From the NCBI RefSeq assembly GCF_001552555.1, contig NZ_BCRK01000036.1, positions 1-39,136 of the forward strand: DNA of 39,136 bases, read 5' to 3'. The notes under the pieces are model-generated. The model was given only the letters and a program-made list of their open reading frames with translations. It was not told the DNA's origin and searched no databases. Position 1 is the stretch's first letter; each line of letters starts with the position of its first letter. This DNA is from Nocardiopsis trehalosi NBRC 14201. Lineage in GTDB: Bacteria; Actinomycetota; Actinomycetes; Streptosporangiales; Streptosporangiaceae. This document shows, one piece after another, positions 24,477-32,580 of this stretch. Position numbers and translations under genes: made by a program.

Positions 24477-25592
24477 ATGGCGATCCCCCGAGAGGCCGTC
24501 TGGGAGCTTGAGCCCCATACCGCCGCCAAGCACACGATCATCCGCGAGTACCTCAAGGCGTGGTATCCGATCTGTGCCCACGGCAAGTTCGCGGCCTTCA
24601 CCTATGCAGAAGGCTTCGCCGGCCCTGGAATCTATAAGGGGGGAGAGCCCGGTTCGCCGGTCATCGCGCTCGACGTCTTCCTGCAACGCGGACTCCTGCA
24701 GACTAATCAGCAGCTCAACATCCTCCTCATAGAGAAGGACCGGTCCCGCTATGAGCGCCTCAAGGCGGAACTCGCCGACAAAGCGGCCGAGCACGGCGGG
24801 CTTCCGCCCGGGCTTGTCCTCGATGTGAAGAACGACGATTGCGAATCCGCTCTGCTGCCCGCCCTGCAGAAGGTGGCCCCCCATCGTGAGCCCTTCTTCG
24901 CGGTCCTCGACGGATGGGGCGGACCAGATGCCATCCCCTTCGACCTCGCGCGCGGCGCCGCTTCCTGGCCAGGAGGGGAAGTCCTCGTAACATTCCAGCC
25001 TCAGCACCTTATACGTTTCGCCAACGTGGACGACCGAGCGCAGGCCGGAGATCGTTGCTTCGGGAGCGCCGATTGGCGCGCTGTCGTCAATGAGGCCAAG
25101 GAGGACAAGAAGGCCTTCCTTGTCAACGCTTACCGAAAGTCCTTAATCTCGGCAGGATTCGTACACGTCGCCTCCTTCGAGATGATCGATGAGAAGAACA
25201 ACAAGCTACATCTCGTCTTCGCCACCAACCACATCCTCGGGCTGGAGAAGATGAAGGACGCGATGTGGAAGGTCGATCGCCGCCAAGGGTTTAGGTTCCG
25301 AGATCCCCGCGACCGCATGCAGACGGAGTTGTTCTTCGAAGAGACCGCCGATCTGGCCCCTTTGCGCAGAGCGATCCTGGGCAAGCTAGCGGGGCAACAG
25401 GAAGTCTCTGTCAGTGAGCTACGTGATTTCGCCCTGGAAGAGACCGTCTACCGAAGAAAGGACGCCACCACCGTGTTGAGGCAGATGTACCGAGAGCGCC
25501 GTATCGTGACGGCTTCAGGGCGTGCGCCGACGACGAGCGACAGGGTTCGCCTCGGCTCTACCGCAGAACCGGCCCAGGATGCGCTCTTCTGA
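24477..25592 (+). CDS. tcmP: Three-Cys-motif partner protein TcmP
   Basis: The 371-residue protein matches the partner that accompanies three-Cys-motif proteins. Typical are LEPHTAAKHTIIREYLKAWY at the start, FTYAEGFAGPGIYKGGEPGS, an LLIEKDRSRYERL segment and FAVLDGWGG. The GxAGPG and later Asp-containing strands resemble a methyltransferase-like fold, but the reaction is unknown. The C terminus (SELRDFALEETVYRRKDATT) looks like a winged helix. The pair recurs in mobile and phage-associated settings, so a role in defence or DNA/RNA modification is plausible but unproven. Confidence 0.88.
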   Translation: MAIPREAVWELEPHTAAKHTIIREYLKAWYPICAHGKFAAFTYAEGFAGPGIYKGGEPGSPVIALDVFLQRGLLQTNQQLNILLIEKDRSRYERLKAELADKAAEHGGLPPGLVLDVKNDDCESALLPALQKVAPHREPFFAVLDGWGGPDAIPFDLARGAASWPGGEVLVTFQPQHLIRFANVDDRAQAGDRCFGSADWRAVVNEAKEDKKAFLVNAYRKSLISAGFVHVASFEMIDEKNNKLHLVFATNHILGLEKMKDAMWKVDRRQGFRFRDPRDRMQTELFFEETADLAPLRRAILGKLAGQQEVSVSELRDFALEETVYRRKDATTVLRQMYRERRIVTASGRAPTTSDRVRLGSTAEPAQDALF

Positions 25593-25618
25593 ACACTGGT
25601 GTGCCTGATCCGCTGCAC

Positions 25619-25749
25619 GTTCCGTCTCAGTTGGGTTTCTGCGGCACCAGATGCGCGTGACGCTGGAGCGTCTCAGTCTGCGTCTCATTCATGGGCGTAC
25701 ACCCACGTCCACCTGGGGATATGTGGCTGATCGGTGGTTGTTGGCGGAC
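25619..25749. repeat. Dispersed CGTCTCA element, copy 2
   Basis: The element shows CGTCTCAG at 25,623 and 25,669 and CGTCTCAT at 25,681 (46 and 12 bp apart), then GGGCGTACACCC, CCACCTGGGGATATG and GGTGGTTGTTGGCGGAC. The same order occurs at 18,954, 29,461 and 38,961. Here it ends at GGCGGAC, directly against the tRNA-like sequence at 25,750. Confidence 0.85.
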
Positions 25750-25776
25750 ACGAGTTCGCATCTCGTATCCTCCGCC
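25750..25776 (+). other. tRNA-Ser 3' end fragment, probable attachment-site core
   Basis: ACGAG-TTCGCAT-CTCGT is a T-arm with a 5-bp stem and 7-base loop, and ATCCTCCGCC after it equals the acceptor 3' strand, discriminator and CC of actinobacterial tRNA-Ser. The matching 5' half (GGAGGAT...) is absent upstream; the dispersed element stands there instead. The loop has C where nearly all tRNAs have A58, so it is not part of a working tRNA. Integrases of actinomycete elements often use such tRNA ends as att cores. Confidence 0.6.
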
Positions 25777-25798
25777 GGCCTGTTCGCAGGCAGAACGA

Positions 25799-25830
25799 AA
25801 GGCCCCGACCGGGTGCGCGGCCGGGGCCTT
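25799..25830 (+). terminator. Rho-independent-type terminator after the tRNA fragment
   Basis: AAGGCCCCGACC pairs with GGCCGGGGCCTT across an 8-base loop, 11 of 12 pairs. It lies 23 bp after the tRNA-Ser end, where a tRNA gene's terminator would be, supporting the view that tRNA-derived chromosomal sequence is present here. Confidence 0.7.
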
Positions 25831-25872
25831 CGTCATGTTCCGTCTCAGTTGTCCGCCGGTGCCACCGACCCT

Positions 25873-25901
25873 GCTGCGGCCCTCCAGGGAGAATGAGCGG
25901 C
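25873..25901 (-). repeat. Orphan CRISPR-like repeat of the array 1 type
   Basis: GCTGCGGCCCTCCAGGGAGA followed by ATGAGCGGC matches the array 1 repeat at about 26 of 30 positions, with one base missing. No second repeat is found at spacer distance on either side, and no leader motif follows it. It looks like the last trace of a lost array or a repeat moved by recombination. Confidence 0.65.
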
Positions 25902-26072
25902 CTGGCCATCCACGGCCCCGCCTCCTCCGCCCATCCGGCGCGCCGATGCACTTTCTGATGTTCGCGGTCGGCGGTGGCGAGGCCGGTCCCCCCATTGGCT
26001 GCGCGTCAGCATCCACGCCGGGCCGCTGGACGGGCTCCGAGTCCACCTCACGTCCCTCGCACTCTGCACAGG

Positions 26073-26984
26073 TCACGAGGGTCCGGCGCGACCGGTGTGG
26101 GCAGCGGCCTCAGCCGCGTGGACGAACTCACGGACGCGCCGCGTGGTGTTGGTGCTCAACCACATCGGACCCCAGCGGATCGGCGGGGCGTCGGTGAAGG
26201 GGAGGTAGGCGATGTCGGGGCGGGGGTAGAGCCGGGCGACGTTCTCGCCGACAGGGAAGACACCGCGGCCCGCCGCGACGAGGGTGATCGTCTCGCTGAA
26301 GCTAGCGGCTCGCGGCCCGCGCGGGACCGGTACGCCGGAGGGCGTGGAGGGCGGGTTGCGATCCTGTTGGAACGCCTTGGGCATGTCGGCCGGCACCCCG
26401 ATCACGGGGTGGTCGGCCAGCGCCTCGACCGATACCCGCCGTTGCCCCGCCAGGGGATCTCCGGCCGCGACCGCGAGCAATCGCGACTCGGAGAGCAGGA
26501 CCGGCCCGGCCACCACGTCGGGCTGGTCCGCGATGAGGATGTCGGTGATCAGGACGTCGATGTCGCCCGCGCGTAGCCGGGTGACCGCGTCATGCCCCTG
26601 TGCCTCGTGGATGTGCACCTCGCAGTCCGGGTTCCGCCGGCTGAACTCCGCTACCGCCTTGAGCAGCAGTTGGCCGGCGACGGCGCTGAGGAAGCCGACC
26701 CGCAGTTCGCCGGTGATGCCCCGGCCCGCGTCGATCGCCCGGCGCACCGCGTCGTTCATCCCGGCGGCCAACGGGGCCAGGTCCTCGGCCAATCGCCGGC
26801 CGATCGCCGTCATCCGCACCTGGCGGCTGGTGCGTTCGAACAGCGGCGCGCCGATCATCCGTTCCAGTTTCTTGACGGTCTGACTGACCCGGCTGGAGGT
26901 GACCCCCACCCGCTCGGCGGTGCGCCCGAAATGCAGCTCTTCGGCCAGAGTCAGGAGCACCTCGAGTTCGTGCCGCTCCAGCAC
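26073..26984 (-). CDS. LysR-family transcriptional regulator
   Basis: The 303-residue protein has the LysR winged helix at the start (ERHELEVLLTLAEELHFGRT, then SSRVSQTVKKLERMIGAPLF) followed by a substrate-binding domain beginning GELRVGFLSAVAGQLL. It lies divergent to a RibD-type reductase gene, with 158 bp between starts, so it likely controls that gene and possibly the following ones. I prefer the GTG at 26,984 because GGGAGG sits 4 bases before it and the length then fits the family. A GTG/ATG at 27,062 would add 26 residues. The last residues are Ala-rich and variable. Confidence 0.92.
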   Translation of the reverse strand: MLERHELEVLLTLAEELHFGRTAERVGVTSSRVSQTVKKLERMIGAPLFERTSRQVRMTAIGRRLAEDLAPLAAGMNDAVRRAIDAGRGITGELRVGFLSAVAGQLLLKAVAEFSRRNPDCEVHIHEAQGHDAVTRLRAGDIDVLITDILIADQPDVVAGPVLLSESRLLAVAAGDPLAGQRRVSVEALADHPVIGVPADMPKAFQQDRNPPSTPSGVPVPRGPRAASFSETITLVAAGRGVFPVGENVARLYPRPDIAYLPFTDAPPIRWGPMWLSTNTTRRVREFVHAAEAAAHTGRAGPS

Positions 26985-27142
26985 TCTGCCTCCCGAATTG
27001 CGTAGCTCAGCTAACCGATCATATCGCGATCGCGCCTTGTTGGGCGTCGGCCCCGACGGCATTGTTGATCACGCCCGCCCCGCTGACCACGAGGAACACC
27101 GGGGCGAAAACCGAGGCACCCCTGATCGGAAGGACGAGGTCG

Positions 27143-27688
27143 ATGACCACTGAGCGCAAGATCGTAGCCGGGCTGTTCACGTCGCTGGACGGTGTGGTGG
27201 AGGCGCCGGAGACCTGGCACTTCCCCTACATGGACGAGGAGATGGGTGCCGCGGTCGGGCAGATGCACGCCGAGGCCGACACGCTCCTGATGGGGCGGGT
27301 CACCTATGAGGCGTTCGCGTCGGTCTGGCCGCACCAGACCGGTCCGTTGGCCGATGCCATCAACGGCATCCGCAAACTGGTCGCCTCCTCCACCCTGAGC
27401 GAGGCCGGTTGGAACAACGCCGCCGTGATCGACGGCGACGTCATCGCCGCGGTCAAGGAGCTCAAGCGGCAACCGGGCAAGAACGTCAGCCTGTCCGGCA
27501 GCATCAGCCTGACCCGCGCCCTGCTGGAGGCCGGGTTGCTGGACGAGCTGCGGCTGCTGGTGCACCCGATCGTGCTGGGCACCGGTCAGCGGCTGTTCCC
27601 CGAGGGCACCGTCCGGACCCCCCTGGCCCTGGTCCGCTCGGCCACCTACGCCTCCGGCGTGATGGATCTGACCTACCAGCCGGCCTGA
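27143..27688 (+). CDS. Dihydrofolate reductase-family (RibD C-terminal) protein
   Basis: The 181-residue protein belongs to the RibD C-terminal/DHFR-like reductases. It begins MTTERKIVAGLFTSLDGVVE with the SLDG motif. LLMGRVTYEAFASVWP and the VSLSGSISLTRALLEAGLLD strand-helix complete the nucleotide-binding fold, followed by VHPIVLGTGQRLFP. Such stand-alone members are NADPH-dependent reductases of unknown substrate. The ATG at 27,143 is preceded by GGACGAGG. It is divergent from the LysR gene and may form a transcription unit with the next gene, 85 bp downstream. Confidence 0.92.
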   Translation: MTTERKIVAGLFTSLDGVVEAPETWHFPYMDEEMGAAVGQMHAEADTLLMGRVTYEAFASVWPHQTGPLADAINGIRKLVASSTLSEAGWNNAAVIDGDVIAAVKELKRQPGKNVSLSGSISLTRALLEAGLLDELRLLVHPIVLGTGQRLFPEGTVRTPLALVRSATYASGVMDLTYQPA

Positions 27689-27773
27689 CCCCCCGTGGCG
27701 GGGCACCGAGCGGTACGCCGGTCATCCGGCCGCCCCGCGGACACCACGCGTCGAACACGAAAGCGAGAAGCAC

Positions 27774-28064
27774 ATGTCCTTCCAGGCCTACCTCGACACC
27801 ATCGAAGACAAGACCGGACTGACGCCGCGCGAGTTCATCGAGATCGCCCGCCAGCGCGGCTTCGACGATCCCTCTGTCAAGGCCACCCCCATCATCGAGT
27901 GGCTCAAGCAGGACTACGGCCTGGGCCGCGGGCACGCGATGGCCCTGGTCCACGTCATCAAGAAGGGCCCGAAGATCGACGCAAAGCACGTCGGAACCTC
28001 AGGCTCCCACCGCGACGAGTCCGACACGCTCTGGCTCGACGGGAAACGCAACCGCCCTGCTTGA
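27774..28064 (+). CDS. DUF4287 domain protein
   Basis: A 96-residue protein starting MSFQAYLDTIEDKTGLTPRE, with EWLKQDYGLGRGHAMALVHV in the middle. This matches the DUF4287 family of small helical proteins often found near DUF1801 or reductase-type genes. It ends in a charged tail with a Trp-Leu-Asp-Gly-Lys sequence. GCGAGAAGC precedes the ATG. Function is unknown. Confidence 0.9.
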   Translation: MSFQAYLDTIEDKTGLTPREFIEIARQRGFDDPSVKATPIIEWLKQDYGLGRGHAMALVHVIKKGPKIDAKHVGTSGSHRDESDTLWLDGKRNRPA

Positions 28065-28318
28065 GGGGGCCTCACCGAACCCCGGGCCACCCGACCCGGA
28101 CCCCTTGCCAGGAGCGAAGCAACCAACGAGTGATGAAGCGCCTGCCGGTACGCCGACGTGGTTCCGGCGGTTGCCTTACCGTGACTGCGCCCCGAGCCGC
28201 ACAGCGTGCACTGACAACTCGTTGCAGCTCACCCGGCCGGTCGCCTTCACCACTGGTGTGCTCGCCCTGACCCACCAGCCCCCCTGACTCGCCCCCCGAC
28301 CACGAACGGACCACACCG

Positions 28319-29188
28319 ATGACCACCACCCCGACCCGCGTCCACACCAGCACACTCCAGGTCCCCGGCGCAGACCTGCACTACGAGATCCGGGGCACCG
28401 GGCCGCTGCTTCTGATGATCCCCGGCGCGCCCGCCGACGCCGGCGCGTTGGCCGGACTGGCGGCATGCCTGGCCGACCGCTACACCGTCGTGACCTACGA
28501 CCAGCGGGGATTCTCGCGCAGCACCCTCACCGGGCCGCCCGCCGACGCCGACGTCGCCGTCTTCGGCGACGACGCCCACCGCCTGCTGGCCGCCCTCGGC
28601 GCCGAACCGGCCTACGTACTGGGCAACAGCGGCGGCGCGCTCACCGCCCTGGACCTGGCGGCGCGCCACCCAGGACAGGTCCGCGCCCTGGTCGTGCATG
28701 AACCGCCCCTGCCCGAACTGCTGCCCGACCGCGACCACTGGCGGGCCGTGTTCCAGGACGTCCACGACACCTACCGCGACCAGGGGGCCGGCGCGGCGAT
28801 GGGCAAGTTCATCGCCACCGTCGACGGCCCCGGGAGTGCGCCGCCCGCGATGCCCGACCCGTCCCAGATGCCGCCCGAGGCGCTGGAGACGATGGGCCGT
28901 ATCCAGGCCAACCTCGACCACTTCCTGGCCCGCACCCTGCTGCCCGTATTGCGCTTCACCCCCGACATCGCCGCGCTGCGCTCCGGCCCCGTCCCGATCT
29001 CCGTCGGTATCGGCGCGTCCTCGGGTGAGGGAGTTCCCGCACTGTCGGCTCGGACCCTGGCCGAACGGCTCGGTGTCGAGCCGCTCGCCTTCCCCGGCGA
29101 CCACCAGGGTCTGGCCACCGATGCACCGGCCTGCGCGGAAACCGTCCACGCGGCCCTCGCCCGAACTCGACCAGCGACGCGGAGCTAG
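28319..29188 (+). CDS. Alpha/beta hydrolase
   Basis: The 289-residue protein has the alpha/beta hydrolase core: LLLMIPGAPAD (oxyanion strand), TYDQRGFSRS, the nucleophile elbow GNSGG with Ser104, and the catalytic His at about 262 in PGDHQG. The catalytic acid is probably the Asp/Glu in the GIGASSGEG region or near it; I cannot fix it. The closest type is the soluble hydrolases acting on small esters or epoxides, with substrate unknown. There is a 255-bp gap after the DUF4287 gene that holds nothing I recognise. Composition is typical of the host. Confidence 0.92.
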   Translation: MTTTPTRVHTSTLQVPGADLHYEIRGTGPLLLMIPGAPADAGALAGLAACLADRYTVVTYDQRGFSRSTLTGPPADADVAVFGDDAHRLLAALGAEPAYVLGNSGGALTALDLAARHPGQVRALVVHEPPLPELLPDRDHWRAVFQDVHDTYRDQGAGAAMGKFIATVDGPGSAPPAMPDPSQMPPEALETMGRIQANLDHFLARTLLPVLRFTPDIAALRSGPVPISVGIGASSGEGVPALSARTLAERLGVEPLAFPGDHQGLATDAPACAETVHAALARTRPATRS

Positions 29189-29460
29189 GTCCTGTTCCTT
29201 GGAGGAGTTCCCGTAACCTCGCCGGTGCCGCCTCTTGGGTGACAGGCGGGCGCGGCCGTCCGTGCGCGCCCGGTGGTGGCGGTGGGCGACCAGGCGGGCC
29301 ACCCCAGCGCGCCCGAGGTCGGTGTAGGACGCGTTCTCGGCCTCCATTGCGCGGTCGGTCGCGGCGCGCTCCCGCGCCTCCAGGTCGCGGCGCAGCGCGC
29401 CCCCGGGGGGGCCATGGTGCGGGGTGAATACTGAGAAGGCGGATGGGCGGCCTTTGTATC
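29189..29460 (-). other. Gene-poor stretch with a possible gene remnant
   Basis: On the minus strand a frame reads RRDLEARERAATDRAMEAEN and then ASYTDLGRAGVARLVAHRHH before losing sense after about 29,200. It may be a fragment of a deleted gene, perhaps of a plasmid transfer function. It has no start or stop in a useful place. From 29,424 the sequence becomes similar to the dispersed element. Confidence 0.3.
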
Positions 29461-29560
29461 CGTCTCAGTTTCCGTCTCAGTTGGGTGCCTGCGGCATCCG
29501 GGTGAGGGTGGCGCGGCGCGTCTCAGTTGGCGTCTCGTTCGTGGACGTGCACCCCGCCGG
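29461..29560. repeat. Dispersed CGTCTCA element, copy 3
   Basis: CGTCTCA motifs stand at 29,462, 29,474, 29,520 and 29,532, the full 12/46/12 spacing. Similarity to the long repeats starts about 35 bp earlier (GTGAATACTGAGAAGGCGG) and fades after about 29,555. The rest of the gap to 29,867 holds a match to 22,433-22,463 at 29,669-29,698 and otherwise nothing I can name. Confidence 0.85.
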
Positions 29561-29867
29561 GGTGCTGCGTGCGGCGCCCCGGCGCCCCTGGTTGGTCCTC
29601 CGAGTTGCACCGATCCTCGGTGCCCAGCCCCGAGCCGACCGATGCAGACGATCTACCGAGGACAGACCAGCCGGTACCGTCCGTGATCCGCACACCTCGG
29701 CACTACGAGTGATGCGGGGTGATCTCCATAGGGGCAGATCCGCTGCTCAGCGGTGGTGCGGAAGAATCCGGGAGAAAATCGTCGTCGGATGTCGAGACTC
29801 CGCTTCCCGCTCCGACCCATAGGTGACAGCGCGCCGACGGGGCGCGCGGGACGGAAGGAAACCCGCC

Positions 29868-30230
29868 GTGAAGTACCTCGCGATGATCTACGGCAACCAG
29901 GCCAAGTGGGACTCCTTCCCGGCCGAGGCGTGGCCGGAGGCGATCGCCCGGCAGGAGGCGTTCAACAAGAAGTACCGCGAGACCGGTGAGCTCCTGGGCG
30001 CCTACGGTCTCGCGGACGCTGCGGCCGCGCAGCTGGTGCGCCGCCGGGACGGGGCGCCGGTCGTCACCGACGGCCCGTACCTGGAGACCAAGGAGTACGT
30101 CGCCAGCTTCTACCTGCTCGACTGCGAGAGCCTGGAGCGGGCGCAGGAGATCGCCGCGGACATCCCACTCGCGGAGACGGACCCGGTCGAGCTGTGGCCG
30201 GTGCTGCACGAGTCCGCAGGAGACGTGTGA
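29868..30230 (+). CDS. YCII-related (DGPF-type) protein
   Basis: A 120-residue protein with the YCII fold: MIYGNQAKWDSFP near the start, RQEAFNKKYRETGELLGAYG, then VTDGPYLETKEYVASFYLLD. The DGPY box corresponds to the DGPF motif of the family. The GTG at 29,868 follows GGAAGGAAA. Its stop overlaps the start of the sigma-factor gene as GTGA. Proteins of this type accompany ECF42 sigma factors; no enzymatic activity is established for them. Confidence 0.93.
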   Translation: MKYLAMIYGNQAKWDSFPAEAWPEAIARQEAFNKKYRETGELLGAYGLADAAAAQLVRRRDGAPVVTDGPYLETKEYVASFYLLDCESLERAQEIAADIPLAETDPVELWPVLHESAGDV

Positions 30231-31480
30231 CCACCGCGCACTCTGAGGTCGAGGACCTGCTGCGCGACCTGGCGCCGCAGGTCCTCAGCGCGCTCGTCCG
30301 CAGGCACGGCGGCTTCGACGCGTGCGAGGACGCCGTGCAGGAGGCGCTGCTGGCAGCCGCGCTCCAGTGGCCCGACAGCGGGATCCCGGACAACCCGCGC
30401 GGCTGGCTGGTCACCGTCGCCTCCCGCAAGCTGGTCGACCAGGTCCGCAGCGAGGCGGCGCGGCGCCGCCGCGAGGACGCGCTCGCGCTGGCCACGCCGC
30501 AGGCCGCGCTGCTCGCCCCGCCCGCCGACACCGCCCCGGCCGCGGACCAGGACGACTCCCTGGCCCTGCTGTTCCTGTGCTGCCATCCGGCGCTGTCCCC
30601 GCCCAGCCGCATCGCGCTGACCCTGCGCGCGGTCGGCGGCCTGACCACCGCGCAGATCGCCGCGGCGTTCCTCGTGCCCGAGGCGACGATGGCCCAGCGC
30701 ATCAGCCGGGCCAAGCGGGCCGTCAAAGCCGCGGGCGCCGCATTGGCCCTGCCGGAGGGGGCGGAGCGCGAAGAGCGTCTGGCCGAGGTGCGGCACGTGC
30801 TCTACCTCGTCTTCAACGAGGGCTACACCACCTCCGGCGGCGAAGGGCTGACCGCACCGGAGCTGTCCACCGAGGCGATCCGGCTCACCCGGCTGCTGCA
30901 CCGTCTCGTTCCCGACGACGCCGAGACGGCCGGACTGCTCGCCCTCATGCTGCTGACCGACGCGCGCCGCGCCGCGCGCACCGGCCCGCACGGTGAACTC
31001 GTCCCGCTGGCCGAGCAGGACCGCGGCCGGTGGGACGCCCGGCTCATCGCCGAGGGCGTGGACCTCATCAGCGCGACGCTGCCGCGCGGACAGGTCGGCC
31101 CGTACCAGCTCCAGGCGGCCATCGCGGCCGTGCACGACGAGGCCGGCCACCCCGACGACACCGACTGGCCGCAGATCCTGGGGCTCTACGACCTTCTGCA
31201 GCGGTGCGGACCCAACCCGGTGGTGGCGCTCAACCGCGCCGTCGCCGTCGCCGAGGTCCACGGCCCGTCCGCCGGTCTCGACCTCCTGGCGGAGCTGGAG
31301 GGCGACGAGCGCCTGGTGGGCCACCACCGCCTGCTCGCCACCCGGGCCCACCTGCTGGAACGGCTCGGTGAGCGCGCCGGCGCCGCTCACGCCTACCGTG
31401 AGGCCGCCCGCCGCGCCGGAAGCGTCCTGGAACGCCGCCATCTCACCGAACGGGCCCGCCGGATGGAGCGCCCGGCATGA
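30227..31480 (+). CDS. ECF42-type RNA polymerase sigma factor with C-terminal TPR domain
   Basis: The 417-residue protein has sigma region 2 near the N terminus (DACEDAVQEALLAAALQWPD, then NPRGWLVTVASRKLVDQVRS) and sigma region 4 at about 140-175 (LTLRAVGGLTTAQIAAAFLV and AQRISRAKRAV). The remaining 230 residues are a helical domain (HVLYLVFNEGYTTSGGE, NPVVALNRAVAVAEVHGP, HRLLATRAHLLERLG) known from ECF42 factors, where it contains TPR-like repeats and controls activity in place of an anti-sigma factor. The GTG start overlaps the YCII gene, the usual pairing. No anti-sigma gene is nearby, as expected. Confidence 0.93.
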   Translation: MTTAHSEVEDLLRDLAPQVLSALVRRHGGFDACEDAVQEALLAAALQWPDSGIPDNPRGWLVTVASRKLVDQVRSEAARRRREDALALATPQAALLAPPADTAPAADQDDSLALLFLCCHPALSPPSRIALTLRAVGGLTTAQIAAAFLVPEATMAQRISRAKRAVKAAGAALALPEGAEREERLAEVRHVLYLVFNEGYTTSGGEGLTAPELSTEAIRLTRLLHRLVPDDAETAGLLALMLLTDARRAARTGPHGELVPLAEQDRGRWDARLIAEGVDLISATLPRGQVGPYQLQAAIAAVHDEAGHPDDTDWPQILGLYDLLQRCGPNPVVALNRAVAVAEVHGPSAGLDLLAELEGDERLVGHHRLLATRAHLLERLGERAGAAHAYREAARRAGSVLERRHLTERARRMERPA

Positions 31481-31631
31481 ACGGCCCGCCGGTGCCGCAC
31501 GTGGGGCTCGGCATTACCCCGGCCGGGGCGGGCGACGGCCAGGAGGACGCCATCGAGGACCGGCCGCCGGATGGCCGGAGCAGGTCTCCTGCGATGATGC
31601 GCCCGCGGTCGGACATCGCCGAGAATTCCCT

Positions 31632-32231
31632 ATGCCCCACTCACGCTTGGACAGGATCGCGCTGGTCGCCGTCGGGGCGGCGGTCGGTCTCGCGCTCGCC
31701 CGCACCGGACGCCGGCGCCTCCCTCCCGTCCCCGCACCGCAGCCGCAGACCGCAGCTCCCGCGCCAGCGGCCTTTCCCGCGCGCAGCCGGTGGGAGAGGG
31801 GTGCCCACGTCGCCCAGGTCGCGGCCACCGCCATCGCCGCCCTCGCCCTGCTCTTCACCGCCGTGTCGACCTTCCTGTCCGTGCAGCAGTCGGCGGATTC
31901 ATACGACCAGTGGCTTCTATCCCAGGATGCACAGGCGATTGAGAACCTGGGCTCATCGAATATATCCACGAGAATGGCAGGGCTCGAACGCCTGGAAGTT
32001 TCCATCCGCCAACACAGCGGCACCACGGGGTATGTCGATAGGGCGTTGGAGGTACATATCGCCCAGCGCTGCCAGGCCCTCCATAAGGAGAAGTACCCAG
32101 CTGGCAGCTTGGAGTTTGCAGAGGTCCAAGATGCCTATAACGCATGGCTCGAGACCGAGGACGACGCACCGGGAGCAAGATTCGCTGATTCCTGTGCCAA
32201 TTCAGGGTTGCCCGATGACTGGATAATATAG
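31632..32231 (+). CDS. Membrane protein like the N-terminal part of pentapeptide-repeat proteins
   Basis: The 199-residue protein has a hydrophobic start (about 7-22), a Pro/Ala-rich linker and a second membrane segment (about 60-82, AQVAATAIAALALLFTAVST). The following AIENLGSSNISTRMAGLERL resembles the stretch that precedes the repeats in actinomycete membrane-bound pentapeptide proteins. No pentapeptide repeats follow; it ends LPDDWII. The second half is richer in A/T-ending codons than the first. It may be a shortened relative or a truncated gene. The ribosome site is weak (GAGAATTCCCT). Confidence 0.6.
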   Translation: MPHSRLDRIALVAVGAAVGLALARTGRRRLPPVPAPQPQTAAPAPAAFPARSRWERGAHVAQVAATAIAALALLFTAVSTFLSVQQSADSYDQWLLSQDAQAIENLGSSNISTRMAGLERLEVSIRQHSGTTGYVDRALEVHIAQRCQALHKEKYPAGSLEFAEVQDAYNAWLETEDDAPGARFADSCANSGLPDDWII

Positions 32232-32235
32232 TCGG

Positions 32236-32356
32236 GTAGTTCATCCCCACGGCAATCGAAGGCGGTTCACTCGGCAGTTCGAAAGGCGCTTCATTCGGCA
32301 CTTCAAGAGGTGGATCAGAAGGCACATCAAAAGGTGCTACCGGAGGCGGTGGACTC
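32236..32356. repeat. Imperfect 24-bp tandem repeats
   Basis: Four units start at 32,261, 32,285, 32,309 and 32,333, each beginning GGYG and containing a TTC/TCA - GGCA - TCRA pattern; a fifth, longer unit may start at 32,236. Read on the minus strand they encode an eight-residue repeat (PFDVPSDP, PLEVPNEA, PFELPSEP). The stretch therefore may be a remnant of a proline-rich coding region. The remaining sequence to 32,580 holds no gene I can support. Confidence 0.6.
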
Positions 32357-32580
32357 GGCTCCCCCGCTTGCCCGGCATCTCCGCAGGTCACACCCCGGCA
32401 AGGTTGCCTGCCCGCGCGCCGACATCTCTCTCTACGGCCCCCGCGTCCTCCGCCTCCCCTTCGACCGTCCGACGGCACCGGCCTGGCGGGCCGGGGCGCC
32501 CGTGGCCGTTTTCGGTCAGACTGCTGCGGCCCTCTGCACAGTCAGACACATTGGCCACACGCCGAGTGAAGGAGGCCGCT

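Noticed and set aside
25690-25780. A complete functional tRNA-Ser gene
   Set aside because: Only the T-arm and acceptor 3' strand are present; the 5' half is missing and position 58 is changed.
25627-26076. Minus-strand frame between the att-like site and the LysR gene
   Set aside because: It translates the dispersed element, the terminator and the orphan repeat; no start signal or protein features.
26352-26361. A further CRISPR repeat inside the LysR gene (GTTGCGATCC)
   Set aside because: The match ends after ten bases, lacks the hairpin and lies in a conserved coding frame.
31855-32478. A 207-codon minus-strand gene across 31,855-32,478
   Set aside because: Most of it is antisense to a membrane-protein gene and has no domain; only the small octapeptide repeat part looks selected.
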